Shown here piece after piece: positions 11,645 to 22,600 of a stretch of 31,804 nucleotides of DNA. The translations under genes and the position numbers were made by a program. Source of the stretch: Psilocybe azurescens. Taxonomy: Eukaryota; Basidiomycota; Agaricomycetes; Agaricales; Agrocybaceae. The notes under the pieces were generated by a model, which searched no databases, was not told where the DNA came from, and saw nothing but the letters and a program-made list of their open reading frames with translations. The DNA is taken from positions 1-31,804 of the forward strand of contig JAJIRX010000487.1 in the NCBI GenBank assembly GCA_023853785.1, read 5' to 3'. Every line of letters starts with the position of its first letter. Within the stretch, counting starts at the first letter, position 1.

Positions 11645-11945
11645 TTTGTGTCTGTCGAAATCGGATGGTACCAGTTCAGAGATATCCCTGAACTAAGAAG
11701 GGGAAGTTTCAAGACAGTAGAATAACGGGCTCAAAGCGTCAGGTAGAACTTCGGTCCCGTGTTGGTCAGGTTCAAGCCTAAGGTGACGATATCTGTGACT
11801 TAGGGTTTACAACGTTCGCGCTCAGCTTTCGAGCTGTTAATGTCGAGATCAACAATCGATTTTTGTTCAAATTGCGACATCGATTTCCCAGGCAGTTCTT
11901 TGCTTATTAACATAGTGTTTAACACGTGCCGAAAGTGAGCCCCTG
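11645..11945. other. 5' flank of the F-box/LRR gene
   Basis: About 300 bases between the start codon of the minus-strand gene and repeat copy 2. It should hold that gene's promoter, but no motif stands out. Confidence 0.4.
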
Positions 11946-12576
11946 TATGCAGTCGCGTTGAGCGCCTGCAGGCTGCAAATCTTCTGAATAGTAAAGGATG
12001 ACGGTGTATTTACATTTTCAGTGCACTTTACCACTATCCTGCCAGACATTATCTTTAAATGTGGTGCACAGTAGCATATACTGGTTTCAAAGTGGTCTTG
12101 TACGCGAGCATCGCGCAGGTATTAATTCTGCTTTGCGCACATCTGTAACATTAGTTTTGACTTGATAACTTAATCTCAAATTGGTCCATCCACAAACCTG
12201 TTGAACCTGTTCCGACTTTCATTTTAAAACTCGAAATTTTGACACGGTATGTATTAAGCATAATGACTGTTTCAATCCTGATTCCATCCTTAGCAAGGCA
12301 GTTATATGAGTACCTGGCCTGGAGGAACGACTCCGGTCTCCATCGGGATCGCCAGTCACCAAGACACGAAAATTGTATAAGTTCTGGTATGAACTTGATA
12401 TCCGAAAGTACCTCACCATATCAGGTATAGCACTCCAGTCAATCTTAAACACAGGACGCTTTTCAACACCTTTGTCACTCCCTTCGCTTCTCCTCACCAC
12501 GCTTTCTGTGTCCGCACAAGGGGCAACTTATTTGTGCATACGGGGGCACAGACCGCACATGCAGCGTTGGGAATTC
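11946..12576 (+). repeat. Direct repeat block, copy 2, with dead secreted-peptide copy
   Basis: Diverged second copy of 8731-9405, same orientation. The region matching the small secreted-peptide gene (about 12450-12535) has lost the start codon (ACG for ATG) and has one extra base within the signal-peptide stretch, so it is non-coding for that peptide. Sequence beyond the GCGTTGGGAATTC border differs between the copies, which marks the right boundary of the duplicated block. Confidence 0.75.
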
Positions 12577-12784
12577 CGTGCCATGCGATGGAGGTTGTCA
12601 TGCTTTCGGGGGCAGCCATTCGCTGAAGGTAAAGGATAATTTAAATCGACCAAGTTGAGCTTTATACTAACGTACTGTTCCTAATATATCCGGAGGAAGA
12701 ATTCACTGCATTATACTATACAAGCAAGACAACTTCAATCATCTAGTACCATCAAATTGATGAAACTCAAGTCAGGGACATGTG

Positions 12785-12959
12785 GGCGCGTTAATACAGG
12801 AGGCCTAATCAGTTGTAGATACTAAATTTTGTAGGGACGCATAGCTGGTCCAATTTTAACGCAGTACTATGGAATTTTATGACACTGCGTGTGATACGGC
12901 GGGTTACCAGATGGCTACTGAACTGAGAACCAGCTATGCGCGTTGTGAGTTAACGCGCC
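12785..12959. repeat. Nested inverted repeats upstream of an F-box gene
   Basis: GGCGCGTTAA at 12785-12794 is the exact reverse complement of TTAACGCGCC at 12950-12959. Inside that pair, CGCATAGCTGGT at 12838-12849 is the exact reverse complement of ACCAGCTATGCG at 12929-12940. Two perfectly matching nested arms of 10 and 12 bp suggest a hairpin-forming remnant such as a MITE, or a two-part regulatory element in the promoter of the gene starting at 13144. A CACGTG E-box-type site lies just outside at about 12972-12977. Confidence 0.6.
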
Positions 12960-13143
12960 AATTGTTTACCACGTGACCGCGCCTTTAATTACTCGTCCCT
13001 ACTTGTCCCGACAAGTGCAGTTATGCACCGCCCGTAACCTCGGTCCTCCGCAACTTTCCCCGTGGCACCTGATACAGTGATAATGTCGGATCGAAGCTCT
13101 CTCAATGTTCATCCCTTCAGATTAAACCTTGATCTGGGGGACT

Positions 13144-15185
13144 ATGTCCGGATGCCTACTCAACGACGACATATGGTACCACATTCTGAGGTACCTATCC
13201 TCCGAAGATTTGCAGCGAGCCAATAGTTGCCATCATGTTCTCTTTGAAGGATGGATGAGATCTCGCTATACTTCTGTCAAATTTACGAGTCGAGATAAAG
13301 CGATAAGGCTCCTGGAACATCTCTGGTAAGCCTCTTGACAGCTTTGCGTCACGATCGTTGATACAAATATGAATGTCGTCACAGCAATCCCTATGTTGCT
13401 GCTTATGTCAAGAAAGTCGAAATTCGCCCTTGGCTGGTCCAATCTCCGAATCCTAACGAGAGCTCTAATGCACGATTATCTCATATCCTCCAGCCATACC
13501 ACACCAGAAAACGTGCAAAGAGCGCCTCCATAGACGAGTGAACGAAGATGTATCTAAGGTAAACGCCGCATTCATGCAGATGGAAAACGTGGAGGAGTAT
13601 AACATTGACTGGGACAACTCCTTTCGCTATCACCCCGAGCTTTACGCGGCGTGTTTAATTTCAGGTCTGGATGCCTGGTCCGAAGGCTTGGTCAAACTGA
13701 CCGTCAAGGTCCCACCAGCGATGCTCAACTCATTCGCTCGAATAAATCTTCCCAAGCTGGAATCATTCCACTTTCAATTCAGCACCGGGTCTCTTACATT
13801 CAAGGAAATTAATGTGACACACGACGGGTTTATAGTGTTCCTCAATAACTTAAAGGACTCCTTGCAATCTCTTGCATTTTCCTCCACTCACTCCTCGCAG
13901 GACTTGGACTTGAGTCGCATTTTCCGCAAAATGGGTAGTTTCCCTTCACTTTCCAAGGTCGCCCTCTCCATCCCTGCCGATGGAAGCCACCTATCAGATC
14001 CTGCAACGTTCGTGCGATTTTTGGAGAAACATCGTCCGACGTTAGAAGAAATCAACCTGTTGTCCAGTCAGATCCCCTGCCCCGACAAGCCGGACAATTA
14101 TGGAGCCATCATTGACTGGAGAAACAGAATTTCGGGATCTGTGCTTAGCACAGCTCGTGGGTTTGACTCGTCGCTGCAACGTTTACCCTCGCCTTTCGAT
14201 GTACTTGGTCGATTCATGAACCAGCATCATTTAACGCTGAAGAAAATGAACTTGTTTTCCACACGAACTACTTCTCTCAACAAGGCTTGTGACAACAACT
14301 ACACCAATTGGATCCAAAGAGTCGCTGGGTCTATATGTGCGCCTTTCCCTCTACTTCGCGCCATCGCCATTTCCCTGTGTCCTCCGGGCGCTCCTTTGGA
14401 AAATCTGGTCAGATTCATTGGCATGCATAGCTCGACCCTCGATTTCGTAGCATTAAGCGACTGTACTCTTTCCCATAATGATGTTGTATCGCTCTTTCAG
14501 TTCTCCGCCACCGAAACAGGCCCTCCCGTACGCATCGCCAATCTTCAACTTCCAGTCGAAGATCTGTCTTCCGATCTCCTTGTCGATCTGGCATTTTTGT
14601 TGCCTAACTTGAAGACTCTCCAAATAGACTGCAACAAAGTATCAAACTCAGATTCGACCTCGCAATCAGATGTAGTGGGTGTTTCTTGATTGGCCCATAA
14701 ATATCAAACGCTAACTATACTGTTTCCGCAAGTCGGATATAATGATCGACCTCTTTGCAAATGATACGTTGAGGTCTGGCTGGGGACTTCAGCATCTGAA
14801 GATCCTCATACCTGACGGCTCTCCCGGGGGTGTACAAACTCTAACGATTGATCTATCTGAAGGAGCTCCCGACCACTCATTCGCACGCCCCCACAGTCTA
14901 TTAAAGAGCAGTTCTGTCTCCTCGTTATCGTCGTTCGCTACAGCAAAGGACACTATGCTGTCGCTCGCGTCACGATCGGTATCGAGTGGGATACATTCAA
15001 TGGTGTCGGATATATCAGTATACTCTGCCGCGTCCTCGCGGACGAACGAGACCGATTACGGACGGTTTTATAGACGGATGGCGCTATCCCAGGCCTCGAT
15101 TGAATGCGACGGAAAAAGCTGGCGCTCGCCGGATCATAATGATGCACGGCGGACTAGCTGGAACGCTCGTGTCGCAGTTGATTAG
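13144..15185 (+). CDS. F-box domain protein (paralogue 1), one frameshift
   Basis: Exon 1 (13144-13325) encodes MSGCLLNDDIWYHILRYLSS, an F-box-like start, and WMRSRY. Exon 2 starts at 13385 and reads NPYVAAYVKKVEIRPWLVQ. At the AAA run 13517-13519 one base is missing: the frame must change for HTRKRAK to continue as ERLHRRVNEDVSKVNAAF, which is how the paralogue at 25903-27469 reads without interruption. Exon 2 then runs through a long Leu-rich region to about 14674. After a 58 bp intron, exon 3 (14733-15185) starts SDIMIDLFAND, matches the paralogue for about 20 residues (W-x-LQ-x-L) and ends in a Ser-rich tail. ATG 13144 was chosen because it matches the paralogue's MAKCMLNEDIWHHVL. Likely an SCF-type adaptor; target unknown. 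Confidence 0.75.
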
Positions 15186-15373
15186 ACGTGAAATGAAGTG
15201 TGTTCTGTTAGTGGTAAGTCTGGTCTACATGCATTTACATATCTTATGACTGAGAGAAAGAAGCACCCAGCAAATCGCAAATGATGTTTATCTCAACGAG
15301 TACTGTTGTGTGAGGGACTATGAATACACGACCTTGAGTTTGTGCGTTTGGGCTCTTTACGCAAATACTTTTT

Positions 15374-17781
15374 TTACTGCCAGGCGGCCTTGATGATGTC
15401 CGCTGCGCGTTCCGCAATAATATACACGGACGCTTGCGTATGCGCACACGGCACGAATGGCTGAAGGATAATATGAAGGTGATCAGGTTTTCTGACTCAG
15501 AACATACCACAACAACCAGAGCTTCTCACCATAATTGACGCATCTGCAACTCTCAGTCCAGAAGCTCTTTTCAAGAGCAAATCAGGATTGACCACTCCCC
15601 AATTCGCGTCCCTCTTCGACATAGACGCCGTCCCGACGGGGTGCTCAGCCGACAGAGCTGTATTGCGAATGAAGTCGTCCAAGAGGGCATCTGTGGTGGC
15701 GTTTGCGATGTCGCCTGTGGGACCGATAAGGACGCCTTTCCATGCTGGTGCTGAGACGAATCGGCGGAATGCTTTGATCGTCTCGCGGCCTGGTGAAGAG
15801 GTCGAACTCGGATTCAAAATATGCTGGATTGATGAGCGGCGAATCAAAAGGGTTGTTGTTCTTCAACTTCAAGAATCCACCTGTAAATGCGTCGTTAGCC
15901 TCTCATTTCAGAGTATCGCATAGCATGCAGTATTTTAGATCGTACGGGAGTTTGGGCTGACTATCGTCCCAACACCAGAGATTACGCTGGGACTTCCCTA
16001 AGCATAAGTAGTAAGACTGTCAAGGATACCATGTTTGAGGACATTAGGGCAGCTTACTGCCAGAATTATTTCCCAGTGGGCGGAGTTGGTCCCTGAAGAA
16101 GGATCATCAAACTTCTGGAAGATGGGTGAACTATTGGGCAGACGGCCCCAGACGATGTGATCGGCACGATTTAAGTTGACCAATGGCCCTGTTCTGTTCG
16201 CATTCCAAAGTGCAAAGGAATCTGCCTGTAGTGTTGGATCTGTCGAGAGACTACAACATAAACATAGAATTCCTCAGCACGCTATGCATTCGTCAAACTA
16301 TAATATGGCCGACAGAAATTTACGTACTTGGCCCACGGGTCGATGTCGTTTGGTATATTAAGTTCAAACGCAGGGAAGAAAAGTGGCTGGTCCGTAAAAT
16401 TCTTTCCGACACTTGGCAGATCAAGCACAGATGGGATGTTAATTGCTGCCAGGTCCTTTTTGTCACCGATTCCAGAATGAAGAAGGATGTGAGGTGTGCC
16501 GACTGTCCCACATGAAAGAATGACCTCTTTCTTAGCTGTTAGTAAGGCTCTGGGGCTGGTGATATCTGTTGAAGATATTACTGTTAGAAGGTCCCCGGAA
16601 ATAGTGTAGAAAAGAAGTAATCTATACCAAATCCCGACGTCAGTTCCACTGTGCGCAACGTAAGGCCATTCGATCCTTTTGTCTTCAAAATACGTGTCAC
16701 CCGTGTGTTCAAAAGTATATGCAAATTCGGTCTGGCTTGGAATTGAGGAGCTAAATATGATGTGGCTGCGCTACTCCTGGTTCCACCGCCAGAGGTTGAT
16801 TGTAGCCAGCCTAGAGGATAATATCTATCGTTTCAGCGTTACAGACACTGAACAGAGGGAGAACACTCTTCGGATATTAATACCAACCTGTTCCCAATGG
16901 ACTCCCAGAATTCATGTCCACATTAAATTCGAAGTCGCCATTTAGCTCGTTGGCAGCCTGTAGAACTCTGAAGTCAACAGCGGGGTTGAGGATACCAGGC
17001 AAAGATGTCTTGATGAAACCATTGAAGCCATGAAATCTTGGATCGAATTGACCAGCTGTGTTATGGTTGTCCACTGGAGCTACCCATTTCTCATTCTATA
17101 GTCGAATTTATTAATATCACTGTTCAATTGCTAAACGACATCAGTATATGCTTACCTTATAGATATATGGAAGAAGGCGACTCCATGACCATCCCGGTTC
17201 TCCAGTTACTTGAGCGAAGCGATCAAAATCAGAAGAAGATCCACGAGTGTAAACCATGCCGTCTTTCAGACAGAGGAGTAAGTTGAAATATATCCTGAGA
17301 AATAGAGGTGGCATGACTTACTAACGGAGCTGCTTCCTCCCAGTATGAAGCCCCTTTGGAGGCCAATAACTCGTCCATTAAGCCCCGCCTGAGGCGTGGT
17401 GGTAAAATTCCAATCAAACGGAGTATTCGCAAGATTGAATGCAAAACCGGGGACAATCGAATTGATGACTCCGTCGTTGCTAGCAATAAAATAAATAAGC
17501 CCGTAGAAATTGACGGAAAATATTGACCTGGGACCTGCTTCGATCAATAACACCTCGAAGCTTGAAATTTCTGTTAGTCTATTTGCTAAAACGGAGCCCG
17601 AAGTGCCACCTGGGTAAAACGGTGTTAGGCTGTTAACATTTCATCGTCACAGAACGGACGGTGAACTGACCCCCAACAATAATGAAGTCAAATGTGACAT
17701 TTGGGAGTCCAGAAAGCTGCTGATAAACCGAACAAAGAGCACCAGAGATAAATGGAAGTATAAAGATCCCAGAAAACATGC
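15374..17781 (-). CDS. GMC oxidoreductase, aryl-alcohol-oxidase type, eleven exons, two frame breaks
   Basis: Exons on the minus strand: 17671-17781, 17528-17609, 17322-17479, 17156-17262, 16888-17095, 16628-16810, 16328-16565, 16058-16250, 15946-15997, 15530-15880, 15374-15460, about 590 codons, the normal length of the family. Seen motifs: secretory-type hydrophobic start; FAD-binding IIVGGGTSGSVLANRL; VLLIEAGPSNDG; GMC signature 1 RGFILGGSSSVNGMVYTRG; signature 2 GTVGTPHILLHSGIG; SPNSRGFLKL; catalytic-base region EHPVGTASM; second active-site His in PFVPCAHTQ. Such flavoenzymes are secreted, oxidise aromatic or other alcohols and give H2O2 used in wood decay. Two frame breaks: a TATATA tract at 17759-17764 separates ATG 17781 from the rest of the signal peptide, and one near 15785-15797 separates ESEFDLFT from GRETIKAFRRF. 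The exon 15946-15997 is short for this part of the family and its left border is less sure. The gene converges with the F-box gene ending at 15185. Confidence 0.88.
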
Positions 17782-18598
17782 TGACTGGGTGGTTGAAGCT
17801 TCAGAGTAAGAAACCACGCACGTTATTTAATGAGGCTCAGAGATATAGTATGTATACAGATCATCGGAGCCGCACTATCAACTCATGAACGCATAAATAA
17901 GCTGATGATTCGATCGTGATTTGTACAACAATGGGCGTCATGATTTGGTCAGAAATAAAGATGATTATCAACATACTCATTGGACAGCTTCCAGAAGTCA
18001 ATTCAATTGAGATAGGCGTTGTCTCGGTGGTTTCTGCTGAAATGAATGCACATAATATAGTCCCATAGGGGTAACAGCTCGGAGACTCCATGAAGTTGGA
18101 CTTCGAAGAGTATAGAGGTAGATCAATGAGTTTTAGATCTTTAACTTCAACCAGAGCTTCCGTATAGCAATTGACTATCGAACTACAGGGAGAACGCAGG
18201 ACAACACTCACATTACGCGACCGACGCGGACGCTGACTTGTCCAATCGCGCTTCGATATTTGTGGCGCATCATGGACTCTTCTAAGAATATATTCTAATT
18301 CTAGATATTCGTTCACTGGTTGCATATTTCCCATACGAGCCGAAGTCGAACATATGGCACTGACAATTTAAGTCGGTGATTGAAGACGGGAGAACACCTT
18401 TAAGTGCAGAATGAAACAGAGAGTCGTTCGTGTTACTGTTACAATAGTTCAGTATTCTTGAGCTTGAAAATGACGTGAACGCAAGCCAAACACCGCTGCA
18501 AACTCTTCGTTCCGGCCAATATACCTCGGCGCCCATTAGCATCGGTAGTAGCCAAACAAGTAATTGGTATCAAAAACGGTTGTTTCCAAGGGCTCTTT
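17782..18598. other. Spacer upstream of the GMC gene
   Basis: It should contain the promoter of the minus-strand GMC oxidoreductase. A minus-strand open stretch of 157 codons (17861-18334) is present, but its composition and content match no family I recognise, and splice-like sites inside it do not lead to a known domain. I do not call it a gene. Confidence 0.4.
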
Positions 18599-19250
18599 CT
18601 ATTCTCGAAGGGGGAATACATGGAGAACGCTCTGAACACACGGCAAATCAAGGGAGAAAATAATGTTGTCATCTGAAGGGTCAGAAATACCATCCCTGCA
18701 CAAGTCAGAAAGAACTCAGAAAAGTGTTCATGGCAAGTTGAACTACTTACTCATCCAAGACATGTGCGAAGACTCGTTGAATTGCCTGTCTTTATACAAT
18801 GAGCACAAATTAGATGGCGGTCTATGAGACCTGCTCGCTTGAGGTCCTCCTGTTTGTTCAAGGGATTTCGGCTTCTTCGTCTTCGAATACGACAAGCTCC
18901 ATCGTCGAGCAACGAGTCTTATAGCCACCGCCCCACAATCTCCCGTCATGTATCTTGTTTTGAAATTGATGACGCTATTATATAGATATAGATGAACTAT
19001 TACTGCTAACGAAAGACGCAAGAGAAGAGAAACGCACCACCGTGGACCACCTCATTACAAGCCGACCAGAGGATTGATCATTGCCAGCGACACATTCACA
19101 GATCGGATCTACCGCATCCATCTCATCAATAGTTGTAGTATGAGGATTAAGCCCACACATTGTGACGAGACCGGTCAGAAGCTTTTGGCCTGCTAGATCG
19201 AATTTTGCACATCCAAATCCGGGCCATGGAGTCTGGTCGGTGACATTCAT
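18599..19250 (-). pseudogene. Remnant of an F-box-associated protein, C-terminal zinc-finger-like part
   Basis: Minus-strand exon 19038-19250 reads LLTGLVTMCGLNPHTTTIDE, MDAVDPICECV and SGRLVMRWSTVV. A second exon (18751-18974) reads GDCGAVAIRL, then after a one-base shift near 18908-18914 LLDDGACRIRRRRSRNPLNK and ICAHCIKTGNSTSLR with a CxxC pair. A third (18599-18695) reads SDPSDDNIIFSLDLP and ends at TAG 18599-18601. This order (Trp-rich segment, CxxC with TGN, DDxI..LD end) resembles the C-terminal part of a basidiomycete F-box protein family as I remember it. The F-box itself is absent, the splice phase between exons 1 and 2 does not fit, and the frame is broken, so the copy is 5'-truncated and probably dead. 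Assignment is moderate. Confidence 0.45.
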
Positions 19251-19666
19251 GGCTCAACTCGAATATTTTCATTGGCACCAACTAGAGCCATAATATGTGC
19301 GTAGTGTACCAAACTGTGTTTTTACGTGTCGTCACAATCAAAAGACGCGTAGCGCGATATTCCCTGTTCAACCACGGATAATCATATTGCGAAGCGTTCG
19401 AAAGTAGAGAAGCGTCCTTCAAGGATGTATTTTATCCCCAAACACAGAAATCAAATATTTCACACGTACTAACACTGCGTTCGGGTACATAAATATAGGC
19501 ACAGAACCGAGGACGAAGCAGGCGACCGTAATCAAACGAAGACAACTTTTACATACATATACGCGAAAAATACTAGTACATTGAAATAAAACTTGTGACA
19601 GCTGGATGGAAAGTCTTTGCGTCCCAGGATAATTAGGTTCAAGGTTTCCTTAGGACCGCTGGGATT
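19251..19666. other. Spacer between two minus-strand genes
   Basis: Roughly 400 bases with no recognised gene. It separates the truncated F-box-associated remnant from the 3' end of the EH-domain gene. Confidence 0.45.
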
Positions 19667-22600
19667 TTAATGAGTATAGTAGGAATGCAACTCAGGGTTA
19701 ATGTTCAAGCTGCTTGCAGTGGATGATGACGATCGACTAAGATCACCGGAGGGTATCTTCTGAACATGAACCTGTGGGTGTAACACGGCCTGCCTGACCA
19801 GATCTATTGCATGGTTGATTCGTTTCGTGTTGTCATCAAGGCCAGTACGCCTCCTGAGGAATATTAACAATAAGACCGAGCAATACAGAAATGTGGCACA
19901 CATACCCAATCTCGTCCAACGAAAATGCATCAAGATCATAATTAGAAATGAATCGCTGAACGATTTCGGTGCCAAAGTATCCAGTACGTTGGACGTGCAG
20001 CTTTAAGTCTTGCAAATCATCTTCCAGATCATGATGTATGCCACGATGCTGGGAATTGTTCAGTTTGGCAGGCTTGTGAGAAAACCGCGATGATACAACA
20101 GTGTTACCAGAGGATGGTGTCGATACCTCCCCGGAGATCCAAGCAAAGCCTGGGTTCATGTTCGATGCGCTAGCATGAGGGATGTATTCAGGTAGAGATC
20201 GGTGGGAGGATGAAGACGATAAAGGCGGAGGCAAATCTGGGAGGTTGAATTGGTTCTCCAAGTTGTTCACGATGTGGTGTAAGGATAAAGAAGGCCTTCG
20301 CAACATAGTATACTTATTTCCTTGCCCGTGAGTCGAGTCTTCAAGCTTTAGAATGTCTGTGTTGTCGTGGCCATTTGTACTACTAGTTTGGAAGCTTGAA
20401 GCCACGAGATGCTGTTCCATGAGACGCTGAAGGTTTTCCATCTGAGTCTTCAGATTGTCGTGGTCGTTACGCAAAGCGTGCAAATCATTTTTTGTCTGAG
20501 AAACAAACTGCCGGTCTTGAGCATCCTCAAGGCGTGTGCGGAGTTCGACAATCTCCTGTTCCTGACTATAGACCGTTTGACGCAATTCTTGGCCTTCTTC
20601 GAAAATTTTCGTCGCTGCTGCTTTGGATTCACGAACCGGGGCCCTAAGGGGACGTGGACCGCGAACATGTTGTTTGAGATTGGAATTTAGCTCCGCGGCC
20701 TTAAGGGGACGTGGGCCACGAACATATTGTTTGGGATTGGAATTCAGCTCCACGGCCCTAAGGGGACGTGGACTGCGAACGTGTTGTTTGGGCATAGAAT
20801 TCAGCTCCTGTGATAGTCCTCTTCATGTCCGCAACCAGTTCCAATAAGGACGTGATCTGTCTGCTCTGCGATTCCACCGTACTCCACAATCCTTCGGGCT
20901 CATTGTCGATCTTGATCGACGCTTCCTGAACTTCCTTCGATATCACTTGCCGTTCAAGGAGATCCGCTTTAATCAAATCTACAAGCTTGTCTGCTTCGTG
21001 ACAACCATCCTCTTTTCTCGTCAAGTGGTCTTGCAGGATTTCTTGTTGAAACTTAAGTTGCCTGTTTTCTTGTTGAAGATTATTAATGTCACGTAGATAT
21101 TCGTTTGGCACTTCCGTTTGATTAAGCGCAGTTACCTCAAACCCTGAGGATGGCCGTCTGACTTTTTCTTTGAGTACAACCACCCCGAGCCGAGAGGTTA
21201 GCCTTCCGACCTTGCCTTTGAGTTTGGGCAGAAAACCATCATGACGCGAAGTAGCAGAAAAAGGCCAAGTAGAACGGAAGGTCGAAGAGTGCCACTCCGG
21301 TGTTACTACAGGGGCTTCGGGATATTCGCTCAAGCCGGGCGTCCGGGTAGTTGGCAACGAGCGAGAGAAATTTCCGGTAGGATGCTCAAGAGAAAATGAG
21401 TGGGTATCAGCATCACGAACTTCCTGTGATACCACTTGCTGCTCAGTGAGATCCGATGTGACTATGTTCCCAAGCAACTCGGCGTTACGATACTGTTCTT
21501 CTTTTCTCGCTAAGGAATCTTGCAGATTTTCCCTCTGACATTTAAGTTTCCCGCTGAATTCTTGACGAAAAGCATGAATGTCCTGTGGGGTTGGTCGCTT
21601 GACTTTCTTTTTGAGCCCGAGACGCGCCGTTAGTCGTTTGACTTTTCTTTGGATTTTCGGCAGAAAACCATTGTCAAGGGCAGTAGAAGGTGCGGACCAT
21701 AGACAAGCCGATGGTGTTGGACGGATGGGCGATAAGTCAGGAAAAGGCTGAGGGAAAGAGGATATCGAGGGGCACCACCCCTGCGTGACTGTAGGGGGTT
21801 CATGATACTCGCTCAAGGCAGATGTCTGAGATGTTGGCGGCGAATAAGGAGGTAGGTTTCCGGTAAGGGCTTCGGCAGAAAACAAGCGGGTATCGGAAGA
21901 TGATTGAGATGATTCTCTTCCTAGTAATTCTTTTGCCACCCGCCGCCTAAGGAGCTGGTTGAATAATGTCATTCTGGTAGGGGTCACTTTACGTTTATAT
22001 CCAACATCTGATTGGCGCCTTCGATTTTGTATTCAGTGCGTTGCATATAACTTAACGGCCCATATTAAACACATACCAGATGGCAGAGATTTCTGTCGGT
22101 TCGATTCTGTATTCAGTCGAGAACTTGAGTGTCATACTCGCAATGAGCTGTCCGTGCATTTCGACATCTTCCAAGAGCTCCTGTATATCAAAGTCGACAT
22201 TTTCCGAGAGAGCAATATCGCCTGCTTGTCGGACTGGATCGGAATCTTCCTCCTGGGTCAAGTGATCACTGCCAATATGAACATCGTCCAAAACTATACA
22301 GTCCTCGGGAGGTACGGATGAAGGTATGGAGGATATCAAGGAGCTGTGAAGGCTTCTCACAATATGCATGCCTACAGCGAAACCTTTGAAATCAATTAGA
22401 CCATCTTTCACATCAAGAAGTTGTCTAAAAGTGGGATGCATTAATTAGATATAATTGGAATAAAGAAATTATTCGTTGACGAACAAGATTTTGTGGTAAA
22501 TCTCGAAAGAAAGATCGGGCATCAAGCCAATGTAAGCCTCAGCCACTTGGCGTCCTGAGTAAGAGGAATCAGATACCAAAATATATGCCTGTTTATCTAG

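Noticed and set aside
4117..17781. Biosynthetic gene cluster formed by the O-methyltransferase and the GMC oxidase
   Set aside because: They are 7 kb apart with F-box genes and repeats between, and no synthase, P450 or transporter is present.
17861..18334. 157-codon minus-strand open frame upstream of the GMC gene
   Set aside because: No recognised domain, unusual composition, and no support from splice sites leading to a known protein.
20758..21987. Treating the coiled-coil frame as a separate gene starting near 21972
   Set aside because: The frame is open upstream to 22018 and joins EH exon 3 in phase through a good donor, so one gene is simpler.
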